From Aquificaceae bacterium UBA2488 (GTDB lineage Bacteria > Aquificota > Aquificia > Aquificales > Aquificaceae): a DNA stretch of 7,665 bases. The stretch covers positions 8,916-16,580 of the forward strand of contig DDOS01000042.1 of NCBI GenBank assembly GCA_002341805.1, read 5' to 3'. The position numbers and the translations under genes are program-made. Position 1 is the first letter of the stretch. The number at the start of each line of letters is the position of its first letter. This document shows positions 1 through 6,354 of this stretch, one piece after another. The notes beneath the pieces were generated by a model. That model searched no databases. It had not been told where the DNA came from and worked only from the letters and a program-made list of their open reading frames with translations.

Positions 1-1547
1 TTAAGATAAATAAGGTCTTCTACTTTACCATAAACCCCTTTTATATTGTCAAATCTTATATCATCATCGCTAAATCTCATCTGAGATTCTATATTAGCTT
101 TTTGAATCATAATCTCTTCTTTTCGTACTTTTATATCTTGAAGTTTTTTCTGATGTTTTTCTAAGGTTTTTGAAAGTGCTTCTTTGGAAGTTTGCTCTTG
201 TTTTATGATATCTTCATAGTGCTCTTGTTTTTTAGCAATGTCTTCATCTTTTGATAAAAGCTCTAAATCGTTTTTTAGATTTTCTATATCTTCTTTGTAT
301 TTGTTCTCTTTTTGGGCGATATCTTGAATGGTATCTATATGCTTTTGAAGTTCTTTTTTTAAGTTTTCTATGTTAGATTTTAGCTCTTTTTCTTTGGATT
401 CTATTTGATTTATCTCATCTTGAGAGAGATTTAAAGAAGATTCTATCTTTAAAAGCTCATCCTCTAAAACATTTATCTCTTTTTCTATATTAAATATCTC
501 TTGGGCTTTTGATAATCTTATATTTTCTATTTCAATAAGCTCTTTTTCTAAGTTTGATAAATCCTTTTCCAAAAAACTTATTTTTTTATTAGTATCTTCT
601 TGATGATTTTGCTCTTTTTCAAGCTCTTTCTCGTTTTGGTCTATTTGCTCCAAAGTATATTGGATGCGGGCAGATAGCTTACCCGAAGATTCTTTAAAGG
701 GCAGTAGCATATTGTTTAGTTCTTGAATCTCTTGCTCTAAGGCTTTTAGTTCCGAGGTTTTTAATTCTACATCAGAGCTTATATTTAAAGACTCTTCCTC
801 TAAGAGTATCCTTTTTTGCTCTAACTCCCTGTAAGACCTTAAAATAGACTCTTTTTCTTTTAAAAGCAATATACATTCTAAATTATATTTTCTCTCGGTT
901 AACTTCCTATAAATATCCAAACGCTCTTTTTCTTTTGAAAGCCTTTCTAAGTTTTGCTCCAATTCTTCTATTAGAGGTTTTAGCTCTCTTATCTTTATCT
1001 CCGCTTCACCAAGCTCTTGCAGGGCAATGTCCTTCTTGTGCTCATATTCGCTGATACCCGCTACATCCTCTATAACTTTTCTTCGCTCTATGGGAGTTAT
1101 TTTGACAAATCTTACAATATCCCCTTGCAATACTATGTTATAACCTTCTTTGTAAATACCACCTTTTGCCAATATAAAATGGAGATCTTTTTCCCTTATA
1201 ATAGTATTGTTTAATCTATATACGCTTTTACCATCTTTATATATAATTCTACTCACCACAAGTATATCGTATCCAAACACATCAGGATTTGCAAAATAAA
1301 TATCCACCTTAGCAAAATCTTGACGCTGCCCTTTGTTGGTATGTATAAGATGAGTGAGGTTTTTAGCCCTCATGGTTTTAGAGCTTGAAAGTCCAAGCCC
1401 AAAGCTGATAGCATCTCCTATGTTTGATTTGCCTGCTCCGTTTGGACCCACTATGCCCACAAAACCAGGGCCTATGGGGATCTCAAGCTCCATAATCCCA
1501 TAGGATTTAAAGTTTGTAACTACAATCTTTTCTATATATGCATTCAT
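1..1547 (-). CDS. smc: Chromosome segregation ATPase SMC, N-terminal 515 residues (3' part outside window)
   Basis: SMC is the core ATPase of the bacterial condensin-like complex (with ScpA/ScpB), which extrudes and organises chromosomal DNA loops. The reading frame is open from the ATG at 1547-1545 to the window edge. Residues 1-17 contain IVVTNFKSYG, the typical SMC N-terminus. Walker A is GPNGAGKSN (34-42), followed by IGDAISFGLG. The Q-loop is VLQGDI (Q141), followed by TPIERRKVIEDVAGISEYE (151-169). From about 170 to 495 the protein is a Lys/Glu/Leu-rich heptad-type coiled coil. GVYGKVEDLI (504-513) is the usual start of the hinge, so the missing part should hold the rest of the hinge, the return coil and the Walker B/signature head. 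Full-length relatives are about 1150-1200 residues. The start codon is set by the ATGA overlap with the argG stop (1544-1547), which implies translational coupling. I see no own promoter or clear Shine-Dalgarno. RecN, SbcC and Rad50 are less likely because of the FKSYG and ERR..IE..AG motifs. Confidence 0.96.
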   Translation of the reverse strand, partial: MNAYIEKIVVTNFKSYGIMELEIPIGPGFVGIVGPNGAGKSNIGDAISFGLGLSSSKTMRAKNLTHLIHTNKGQRQDFAKVDIYFANPDVFGYDILVVSRIIYKDGKSVYRLNNTIIREKDLHFILAKGGIYKEGYNIVLQGDIVRFVKITPIERRKVIEDVAGISEYEHKKDIALQELGEAEIKIRELKPLIEELEQNLERLSKEKERLDIYRKLTERKYNLECILLLKEKESILRSYRELEQKRILLEEESLNISSDVELKTSELKALEQEIQELNNMLLPFKESSGKLSARIQYTLEQIDQNEKELEKEQNHQEDTNKKISFLEKDLSNLEKELIEIENIRLSKAQEIFNIEKEINVLEDELLKIESSLNLSQDEINQIESKEKELKSNIENLKKELQKHIDTIQDIAQKENKYKEDIENLKNDLELLSKDEDIAKKQEHYEDIIKQEQTSKEALSKTLEKHQKKLQDIKVRKEEIMIQKANIESQMRFSDDDIRFDNIKGVYGKVEDLIYL

Positions 1548-2746
1548 CTGGTTCTTCTATTCACTCTACCAAATACTTTCAAAGGTAAACCATAGACTTT
1601 TGTAAACATGGCGCCTGCTCTATGATCAAAGGTATCCTTCTCGGTGTAAGTGGAAAGCTCTTCTATGTATAAAGCATTTGTAGATCTTCTTCCTACCACT
1701 TCTATATTACCTTTATAGAGTTTTAATCTCACATCCCCGTTTATATATTTTGCTATGTTTTTATTAAAAGCATCGAGACTTTCTTTTAAAGGTGAAAACC
1801 AAAGCCCTTCATACACCAAGTTTGCATAAACGTTTGATACATGGTTTATAATATACTGGTAGGTATATTTGTCAAGCACTATAGCAGCCAAATCATCATA
1901 AGCTTTGTAAAGGCACATAGCTCCAGGAGCTTCATAAATTTCACGGCTTTTAATACCCACTAACCTATTTTCCACCATATCAATACGACCAACTCCATGC
2001 CTTGACGCAATATCATTTAAGTCTTCTATAAGCCTATAAAGAAAACTATACTCTTTGCCGTTTATAGCTATTGGTATACCTTCTTTGAATGTGATATTTA
2101 CATATTCTGGGGTATTTGGAGCATCTTGAGGGTCAGTGGTGATCTGGTAAGCATCCTTTGGAGGTTCTTGATATGGATCTTCTAACACACCGCACTCAAT
2201 AGATACACCCCAGAGGTTTTTATCGATAGAATATGGATTTTCTTTGGTGGCTTTTATTGGAATATTATATTTCATGGCGTATTCTATTTCTTGCTCTCTG
2301 GATTTAAATTCCCACTCTCTCACTGGAGCAAGGACTTCAATATCTGGGTTTAACGCCCAAGCGGACACTTCAAATCTCACTTGATCATTACCTTTTCCAG
2401 TGGATCCGTGGGCTATATAATCAGCACCATGCTTTTTAGCATATTCTACAAGCTTTTTAGATATTAAAGGGCGAGAAAGCGATGCCGTTAGAGGATATTT
2501 TTTCTCATACAAAGCCATTGCCCTTAGGGTTGGAAGGCAAAAATCCTTTGCAAACTCTTCTCTTACATCTTCCACTATAGCTTCCACGGCCCCTGCTTTT
2601 CTGGCTTTCTCTGGAATTTCCGTAAGCTCTTCTTTTTGACCTACATCTGCTGTGTAGGTAATCACTTCAAACCCACGCTCTTTTAACCATCTCACTATAA
2701 TAGATGTATCCAATCCACCCGAATAAGCTAATATAACTCTATTCAT
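1544..2746 (-). CDS. argG: Argininosuccinate synthase
   Basis: ArgG catalyses the ATP-dependent condensation of citrulline and aspartate to argininosuccinate (EC 6.3.4.5), the penultimate step of arginine synthesis, in the cytosol. The 400-residue length is normal for the family. Visible family motifs are the PP-loop AYSGGLDTS (7-15), which binds ATP; YTADVGQ (31-37); SRPLISKKLVE (91-101); AHGSTGKGNDQVRFE (112-126), which contacts citrulline, aspartate and ATP; APVREW (140-145); and YSIDKNLWG (172-180). The C-terminal synthetase/multimerisation half includes HGVGRIDMVENR and EAPGAM. All key motifs are intact and the gene looks functional. The stop TGA shares ATGA with the start of smc downstream, an unusual pairing that ties arginine synthesis to a chromosome-maintenance gene. 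The ATG at 2746 puts the P-loop at the expected distance from the N-terminus. No Shine-Dalgarno is visible in the AT-only stretch before it; see the promoter entry. Confidence 0.98.
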   Translation of the reverse strand: MNRVILAYSGGLDTSIIVRWLKERGFEVITYTADVGQKEELTEIPEKARKAGAVEAIVEDVREEFAKDFCLPTLRAMALYEKKYPLTASLSRPLISKKLVEYAKKHGADYIAHGSTGKGNDQVRFEVSAWALNPDIEVLAPVREWEFKSREQEIEYAMKYNIPIKATKENPYSIDKNLWGVSIECGVLEDPYQEPPKDAYQITTDPQDAPNTPEYVNITFKEGIPIAINGKEYSFLYRLIEDLNDIASRHGVGRIDMVENRLVGIKSREIYEAPGAMCLYKAYDDLAAIVLDKYTYQYIINHVSNVYANLVYEGLWFSPLKESLDAFNKNIAKYINGDVRLKLYKGNIEVVGRRSTNALYIEELSTYTEKDTFDHRAGAMFTKVYGLPLKVFGRVNRRTR

Positions 2747-2752
2747 TCTAAT

Positions 2753-2802
2753 ATTATATCTAATAAAGTATATATATGATATAATTATTTTTAATTATTT
2801 TT
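2753..2802 (-). promoter_or_regulatory. Candidate argG promoter with UP-like A-tracts, possibly leaderless
   Basis: On the minus strand a perfect TATAAT lies at 2758-2753. Initiation 7 nt beyond it would fall at 2746, the A of the argG ATG, giving a leaderless transcript. This would fit the lack of any Shine-Dalgarno before argG. The -35 hexamer at 17-bp spacing (TATCAT) is poor, but A-tracts at 2802-2783, about -37 to -56 from that start, resemble an UP element that could compensate. An alternative is TATACT at 2772-2767 with TTAAAA 16 bp upstream, giving a leader of about 14 nt. The region is so AT-rich that chance matches are easy. Readthrough from the upstream gene is also possible, as I see no terminator in 2747-2838. 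Confidence 0.4.
2783..2802. repeat. Tandem 10-bp repeat, phased A-tracts
   Basis: AATTATTTTT occurs twice back to back (2783-2792 and 2793-2802). It reads AAAAATAATT twice on the argG strand. The 10-bp period matches one helical turn, as expected for intrinsically curved DNA. It lies just upstream of the candidate argG promoter. Confidence 0.8.
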
Positions 2803-2838
2803 CTATGGGAAAATTAATCTCAATATGTTTTAAAGCTT

Positions 2839-3552
2839 TTAAGAAGAACAGAGATAACAAAGAGCTAATAAAGAAAACAATAAATATAACATATTAATAT
2901 CATGTCTTGATGCTATTGCAATAAAATATCCTAAAACAAACAAAGCTATAATTAACTTAGCGATACCTAAGGACATTACAGCAGTTTCTTTGTTTGAATT
3001 ATTAGACTGTTCATATCTTTTTCCAACAATAGAGTCTTTGGAAATATAAGGCATTGTGGATTCTATATTCTTTATAATTTCTCTGTAGTTGGATACATTT
3101 TCTTTAAAAAGGTTGGCGTATAACCATCCACCAAACTGTATTAGATTAAAAGCCGTTTCTATATCGTGCTTAGCAATATCTCTTAGCAAGATATCATTTC
3201 TTTCTTTTACTGTTAGCACCACATTTTTTATATCTTTATAATTATTAAATATCCAAAAATACGAGAACTCTATGCCATATTGAGATATAAGATATTCGCT
3301 AAATTTTTTAAATTTTTCTCTATAATATATAGTCAGAAACGTAATAGCCATATAGCTTAATTTATCAGTATCATATATATCGTTTAGCTTTGCTATTATA
3401 TATTGGGTTTTAATAAGGTCTGTTTTACTGGATTTAACAATATCCTGATAAACTTTTTTGATAATAGTTTCTATATTTTTATTATCCAAGCTTAAATTGT
3501 TAATGTCTATCCTATCAGAAGATACGGCCTCAAACAATAACCTATCTAACAT
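2839..3552 (-). CDS. Hypothetical protein with C-terminal two-TM hairpin, partner of dynamin-like GTPase
   Basis: I do not recognise this 237-residue protein. Residues 1-190 look soluble and mainly helical, rich in Lys, Asp, Ile and Tyr, with no signal peptide and no nucleotide-binding motif. Residues about 171-190 form a polar linker (SKDSIVGKRYEQSNNSNKET). Then come two hydrophobic segments, about 193-214 (MSLGIAKLIIALFVLGYFIA) and about 219-235 (INMLYLLFSLLALCYL). The turn SRHD between them is only about four residues, which makes a tight membrane hairpin that ends within two residues of the C-terminus. The N-terminal domain is therefore probably cytoplasmic. The ATG lies 7 nt after the TAA of the GTPase gene, so the two are co-transcribed. 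The only Shine-Dalgarno candidate, GTAGGT, sits inside the last GTPase codons and is weak. By context the protein could anchor, recruit or regulate the GTPase at the membrane. That is inference from position and topology alone. Confidence 0.85.
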   Translation of the reverse strand: MLDRLLFEAVSSDRIDINNLSLDNKNIETIIKKVYQDIVKSSKTDLIKTQYIIAKLNDIYDTDKLSYMAITFLTIYYREKFKKFSEYLISQYGIEFSYFWIFNNYKDIKNVVLTVKERNDILLRDIAKHDIETAFNLIQFGGWLYANLFKENVSNYREIIKNIESTMPYISKDSIVGKRYEQSNNSNKETAVMSLGIAKLIIALFVLGYFIAIASRHDINMLYLLFSLLALCYLCSS

Positions 3553-3559
3553 ATAATTA

Positions 3560-6112
3560 TTATAACTTACCTACGGTTACAATTTCTTTCCATACTTTGC
3601 TAACAGCGTCATAACTATTTAAAGCAATATCTACAAATTCTAATATTTTCTCCCTTTCACTATACTCATCGTCGAGCTCTCTTCTAATCTCTTCAATGAT
3701 ATTACCCACAGATTTGAAGAAATCATGTATTATCAACTTCCTATTATCTATCTCTGCAGTTATATGAGACATAATTTCATCCCTTATGACATTCATTTTA
3801 TTTTCTAAATCATCAAAATATGATTCAAATTTTTCGGATAAATTAGCCTTCATCTCATCTATTTTGCTAAAGATAAGAGGTACATCAACTTCATATCTAC
3901 TCCCTCCAAATAAAGAGGCTATCCATCTTAATACACCACCCTTTATCACTTCTGAAAAAAATGTCTGATCAATCGTGTTTTGAGTATATATAGTATAGTT
4001 AAAAGATTCTATTTTATCTGCTAAAAGCTCCGTAATATTAAAAGAAATATCAATACTTGGGGTTTCTATTATATCACCTGTTTCACTAACTATGTCTTTG
4101 CTTAATATATTTTTAATCTGTTGGTTTAGTTTTGATATACTCTCTTTAAAGTTATTGGATAGTATGCTTAGCTCTTCATTTATCTTCTGCGTTTTGTTTT
4201 TTATAGGACCTATAAATAGCTCTTTGTTTAAGAAAGTATCCTTGATTAGCTCTATATCTACTTTTATCATCTTTATTCTCTCGTTCACTATGTAATCAAA
4301 TACGTTTATGTCCATCTCTCCAGCTTTCAGATCTTCTATATACTTAGCTATATCTACCTTAGCGTTATTTATTTCTGAACTTATCTTTACTTCATGTCTT
4401 TGCTTATTTTCTTTTATAGCGAAAAATATATGAACAGTTATATTATCATATATTTCATATTTCATTTTGTCTATCTCTGCTATCACGTTATCTTCTATAT
4501 TTCTTTCTATATCCTTATAAACGCCATTCATAAAATCATCAAAAGCTTTCTTTATCTCTTCTATATGTTGTTTAAGGGTTTTTCTTCTTATGTTTAAATT
4601 ATTAAAAACATTGTTTATAGAAGAGTCTATACTCGCTATTATAGACCATGTCTTCTCTATATCAGCTTTGTTTTGTATAACAAAATTTAAATATTTTATC
4701 AAAAAGTCCATATTTGTGAATTTTATCAAATCATTATAAGTTATATCTCTATTATGCATATCGTATATATTGTTGGCTAAGTTTTGCACATTTCTTATGA
4801 ATGTTCTGTAAGTCTCATCGTTTCGGATATCATCTCTTTTTACAAGATCTTGTAAAAATGATACCACATCTTTACAATTCATTATATCTTGATATCTGGA
4901 AGCAATTTTATTAGTATAAAAATACATCATCGCAGAAATGGGAATAACCACAAAGTTGCTATATCCTAAACTTTTTAGTTTATTTTCCATAAAATCCGCT
5001 ATGCGCACTGTCACCTTTTCAGCACTCTCATCCTGAAATATAGTATCTATTTTATTTATTAGACATATGAAAGTATGATTTTTCTGAAGTTTTTCAAACT
5101 CTTTTTTAATATCCTCAAAAAGTTTCATTTCTGTATCTTGGGCATATTTTGTATAGTCTATTAAAAATATAGAAACATCTATATGCGGAAGTACTTTTTC
5201 ATATATATCCCTATGCTCACTACCTGCCAAGTCAGGACCAGGAGTATCATATACTTCATAAAAATGTCCTGTGGTAGCTGGATAATATATCGTCATGTCC
5301 CCCAATGCTCTACCTTGCAAGTTAACATCTTCGTAAATTTTTCTTATAAATTCTTTAATATTTTCTGGCTTTTCAAACTCTAACTCTTGATCTTCATACA
5401 CAAGCTTTATTTTATCACCTCTGTAAGGTTTATAAACAAGGACATTCGGAGTAGCAAGTTCTAAGCTCGTGGGAGCATACTCCTCATTCAATAAGCAATT
5501 CACCACCATACTTTTGCCAGATTTTTTTGTAGCAAAAACAGCTACTTTGATAGGCTTTTCTATTCTGTCAATTTCTTTTATGGATTTTTCTATACTTTCT
5601 ATTATGCTTTTTTTAAGCTCTTCTATGCTATTTAAATTGTGAGAGTCTATATATTTTAATGTATTGTCAAAACTCAATAAATAGGCTTTTAGCTCTTTAT
5701 GCTTAGTCCTAAAAAATACTACAGATTTGTTTCTTGATATATCTTCATCTTTATATACGTCTAAATCAATTCTTAAATTTATAAGCTGCTGTAGGATCTC
5801 AAAAAGTTCCTTATTATCATTGCTTTTTATAGACACGTAAACGCCTTTATCCGTCTCGTTTAAGGCTTTTAGAAGCTCAAACAAATTATAAAATGTGTTT
5901 ATCTTTACATTGTTTACGTAAAGGTCTACACCATCTTTAAACATAACTTGATTACATACTTTAGCATTTAATTTTAGATTTCTTGGTAGCTTCCTTAGCT
6001 CCTCATCCTGAAATATCTCGTAAAGACTCTTGTCGTTACCCAAAACTACTATACTCTTATTCTTCATATGCTCTCTTAACTGTTCTATGTCCTCAGCCAA
6101 AAAAACTTCCAT
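3560..6112 (-). CDS. Bacterial dynamin-like GTPase with novel N-terminal domain
   Basis: This is an 850-residue dynamin-superfamily large GTPase, a family that binds and remodels membranes through GTP-driven assembly. Residues 1 to about 185 form an unrecognised domain with apparent alternating strands and helices (SIVVLGND, GVYVSIKSND, SVVFFRT). The G domain spans about 188-400. G1 is FATKKSGKS (193-201), with Ala in place of the usual first Gly. G2 is probably T221 in LELATPNV, G3 is DTPGPD (289-294), G4 is NKID (353-356), and PISAM (391-395) sits where the G5 SAK-like motif is expected. Residues about 405-850 are helical stalk and coiled coil. They are interrupted by a hydrophobic patch, GGVLRWIASLFGGS (725-738), which resembles the membrane-inserting paddle of bacterial dynamins. 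The ATG at 6112 follows AAAGGAGG by 5 nt. The gene is first in a unit with the two-TM protein. Roles known for the superfamily include membrane fusion or fission, envelope stress repair, vesicle release and phage defence (for example DynA and LeoA-type proteins). The sequence does not decide among them. Confidence 0.93.
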   Translation of the reverse strand: MEVFLAEDIEQLREHMKNKSIVVLGNDKSLYEIFQDEELRKLPRNLKLNAKVCNQVMFKDGVDLYVNNVKINTFYNLFELLKALNETDKGVYVSIKSNDNKELFEILQQLINLRIDLDVYKDEDISRNKSVVFFRTKHKELKAYLLSFDNTLKYIDSHNLNSIEELKKSIIESIEKSIKEIDRIEKPIKVAVFATKKSGKSMVVNCLLNEEYAPTSLELATPNVLVYKPYRGDKIKLVYEDQELEFEKPENIKEFIRKIYEDVNLQGRALGDMTIYYPATTGHFYEVYDTPGPDLAGSEHRDIYEKVLPHIDVSIFLIDYTKYAQDTEMKLFEDIKKEFEKLQKNHTFICLINKIDTIFQDESAEKVTVRIADFMENKLKSLGYSNFVVIPISAMMYFYTNKIASRYQDIMNCKDVVSFLQDLVKRDDIRNDETYRTFIRNVQNLANNIYDMHNRDITYNDLIKFTNMDFLIKYLNFVIQNKADIEKTWSIIASIDSSINNVFNNLNIRRKTLKQHIEEIKKAFDDFMNGVYKDIERNIEDNVIAEIDKMKYEIYDNITVHIFFAIKENKQRHEVKISSEINNAKVDIAKYIEDLKAGEMDINVFDYIVNERIKMIKVDIELIKDTFLNKELFIGPIKNKTQKINEELSILSNNFKESISKLNQQIKNILSKDIVSETGDIIETPSIDISFNITELLADKIESFNYTIYTQNTIDQTFFSEVIKGGVLRWIASLFGGSRYEVDVPLIFSKIDEMKANLSEKFESYFDDLENKMNVIRDEIMSHITAEIDNRKLIIHDFFKSVGNIIEEIRRELDDEYSEREKILEFVDIALNSYDAVSKVWKEIVTVGKL

Positions 6113-6117
6113 ATATT

Positions 6118-6125
6118 CCTCCTTT
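6118..6125 (-). promoter_or_regulatory. Strong Shine-Dalgarno of the dynamin-like gene
   Basis: AAAGGAGG on the minus strand lies 5 nt before the ATG at 6112. It is the strongest ribosome binding site in the window and fixes the start of the 850-residue protein. Confidence 0.92.
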
Positions 6126-6156
6126 ATTTTACTATATATCGTCTAACATATATATT

Positions 6157-6187
6157 ATTATAATATAAAGATTTGTTTTTAACCCAA
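6157..6187 (-). promoter_or_regulatory. Possible promoter of the dynamin/two-TM operon
   Basis: A TATAAT on the minus strand at 6162-6157 lies about 45 nt upstream of the ATG and 32 nt upstream of the Shine-Dalgarno, a normal distance. The best -35 nearby is TTGGGT at 6187-6182, with a spacer of 19 bp, which is too long to be convincing. Several overlapping AT-rich alternatives exist. A promoter must lie in 6126-6354 because the neighbouring gene is divergent, but its exact position is uncertain. Confidence 0.35.
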
Positions 6188-6191
6188 TACC

Positions 6192-6208
6192 TGTTATACT
6201 CATATAAT
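6192..6208 (+). promoter_or_regulatory. Possible upstream plus-strand promoter, extended -10
   Basis: TGTTATACT at 6192-6200 matches an extended -10 (TGnTATACT), and TATAAT follows at 6203-6208. The -35 candidates are weak: TTGTTT at 6173-6178 with a 16-bp spacer for the first, TTAACC at 6179-6184 with an 18-bp spacer for the second. Either would give a fumC leader of about 140 nt containing the inverted repeat at 6209-6227. It is second to the promoter at 6291-6319. Confidence 0.3.
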
Positions 6209-6227
6209 ATCTTATTTTTCATAAGAT
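6209..6227. repeat. Inverted repeat in divergent intergenic region
   Basis: ATCTTAT and ATAAGAT form a perfect 7-bp inverted repeat around the 5-nt spacer TTTTC. It sits immediately downstream of the possible plus-strand -10 elements and upstream of both divergent genes. It could be an operator half-site pair or a weak RNA hairpin. No T-run follows, so it is not an intrinsic terminator on the plus strand. Confidence 0.5.
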
Positions 6228-6290
6228 GCTATTGATAAGGCAATAATTGTGAATATTTTTGGATACTCTAAATCGTTAAATATATATAAC

Positions 6291-6319
6291 TTGAAAAATG
6301 AGTCTTTATCTGAGATAAT
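6291..6319 (+). promoter_or_regulatory. Sigma-70-type promoter of fumC
   Basis: TTGAAA at 6291-6296 and GATAAT at 6314-6319 are separated by exactly 17 bp, each matching 5 of 6 consensus bases (TTGACA, TATAAT). Initiation is expected near 6326, giving a leader of about 28 nt that includes the fumC Shine-Dalgarno. It is the best promoter match in the window. Confidence 0.65.
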
Positions 6320-6341
6320 ATTTTTATTAAAAGCTTTATAC

Positions 6342-6348
6342 AAAGGAG
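6342..6348 (+). promoter_or_regulatory. Shine-Dalgarno of fumC
   Basis: AAAGGAG lies 6 nt before the ATG at 6355. A second in-frame ATG at 6349 directly abuts this site and is too close to be used, so 6355 is preferred. Confidence 0.88.
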
Positions 6349-6354
6349 ATGGTT

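Noticed and set aside
170..1040. Dense CTCTTC/TTTTTC repetitiveness as a tandem or regulatory repeat
   Set aside because: It is the antisense of Glu/Lys/Leu codons of the SMC coiled coil, with no fixed repeat unit.
2820..2841. AAAGCTTT palindrome near the 3' end of the two-TM gene as a terminator
   Set aside because: The palindrome has no loop and no GC-rich stem, and no T-run follows it on the minus strand, so it cannot form a usable intrinsic terminator.
2839..6112. Defence island or mobile insertion carrying the dynamin pair
   Set aside because: No integrase, transposase, att-like repeats or tRNA lie at the borders, and base composition by eye matches the neighbours. A defence role is possible but not shown by the context.
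6249..6266. TGTGAATATTTTTGGATA as an ArgR-type ARG box
   Set aside because: Only one half resembles the TGAATNNNNATTCA pattern. The right half does not mirror it, and the site is next to fumC rather than argG.
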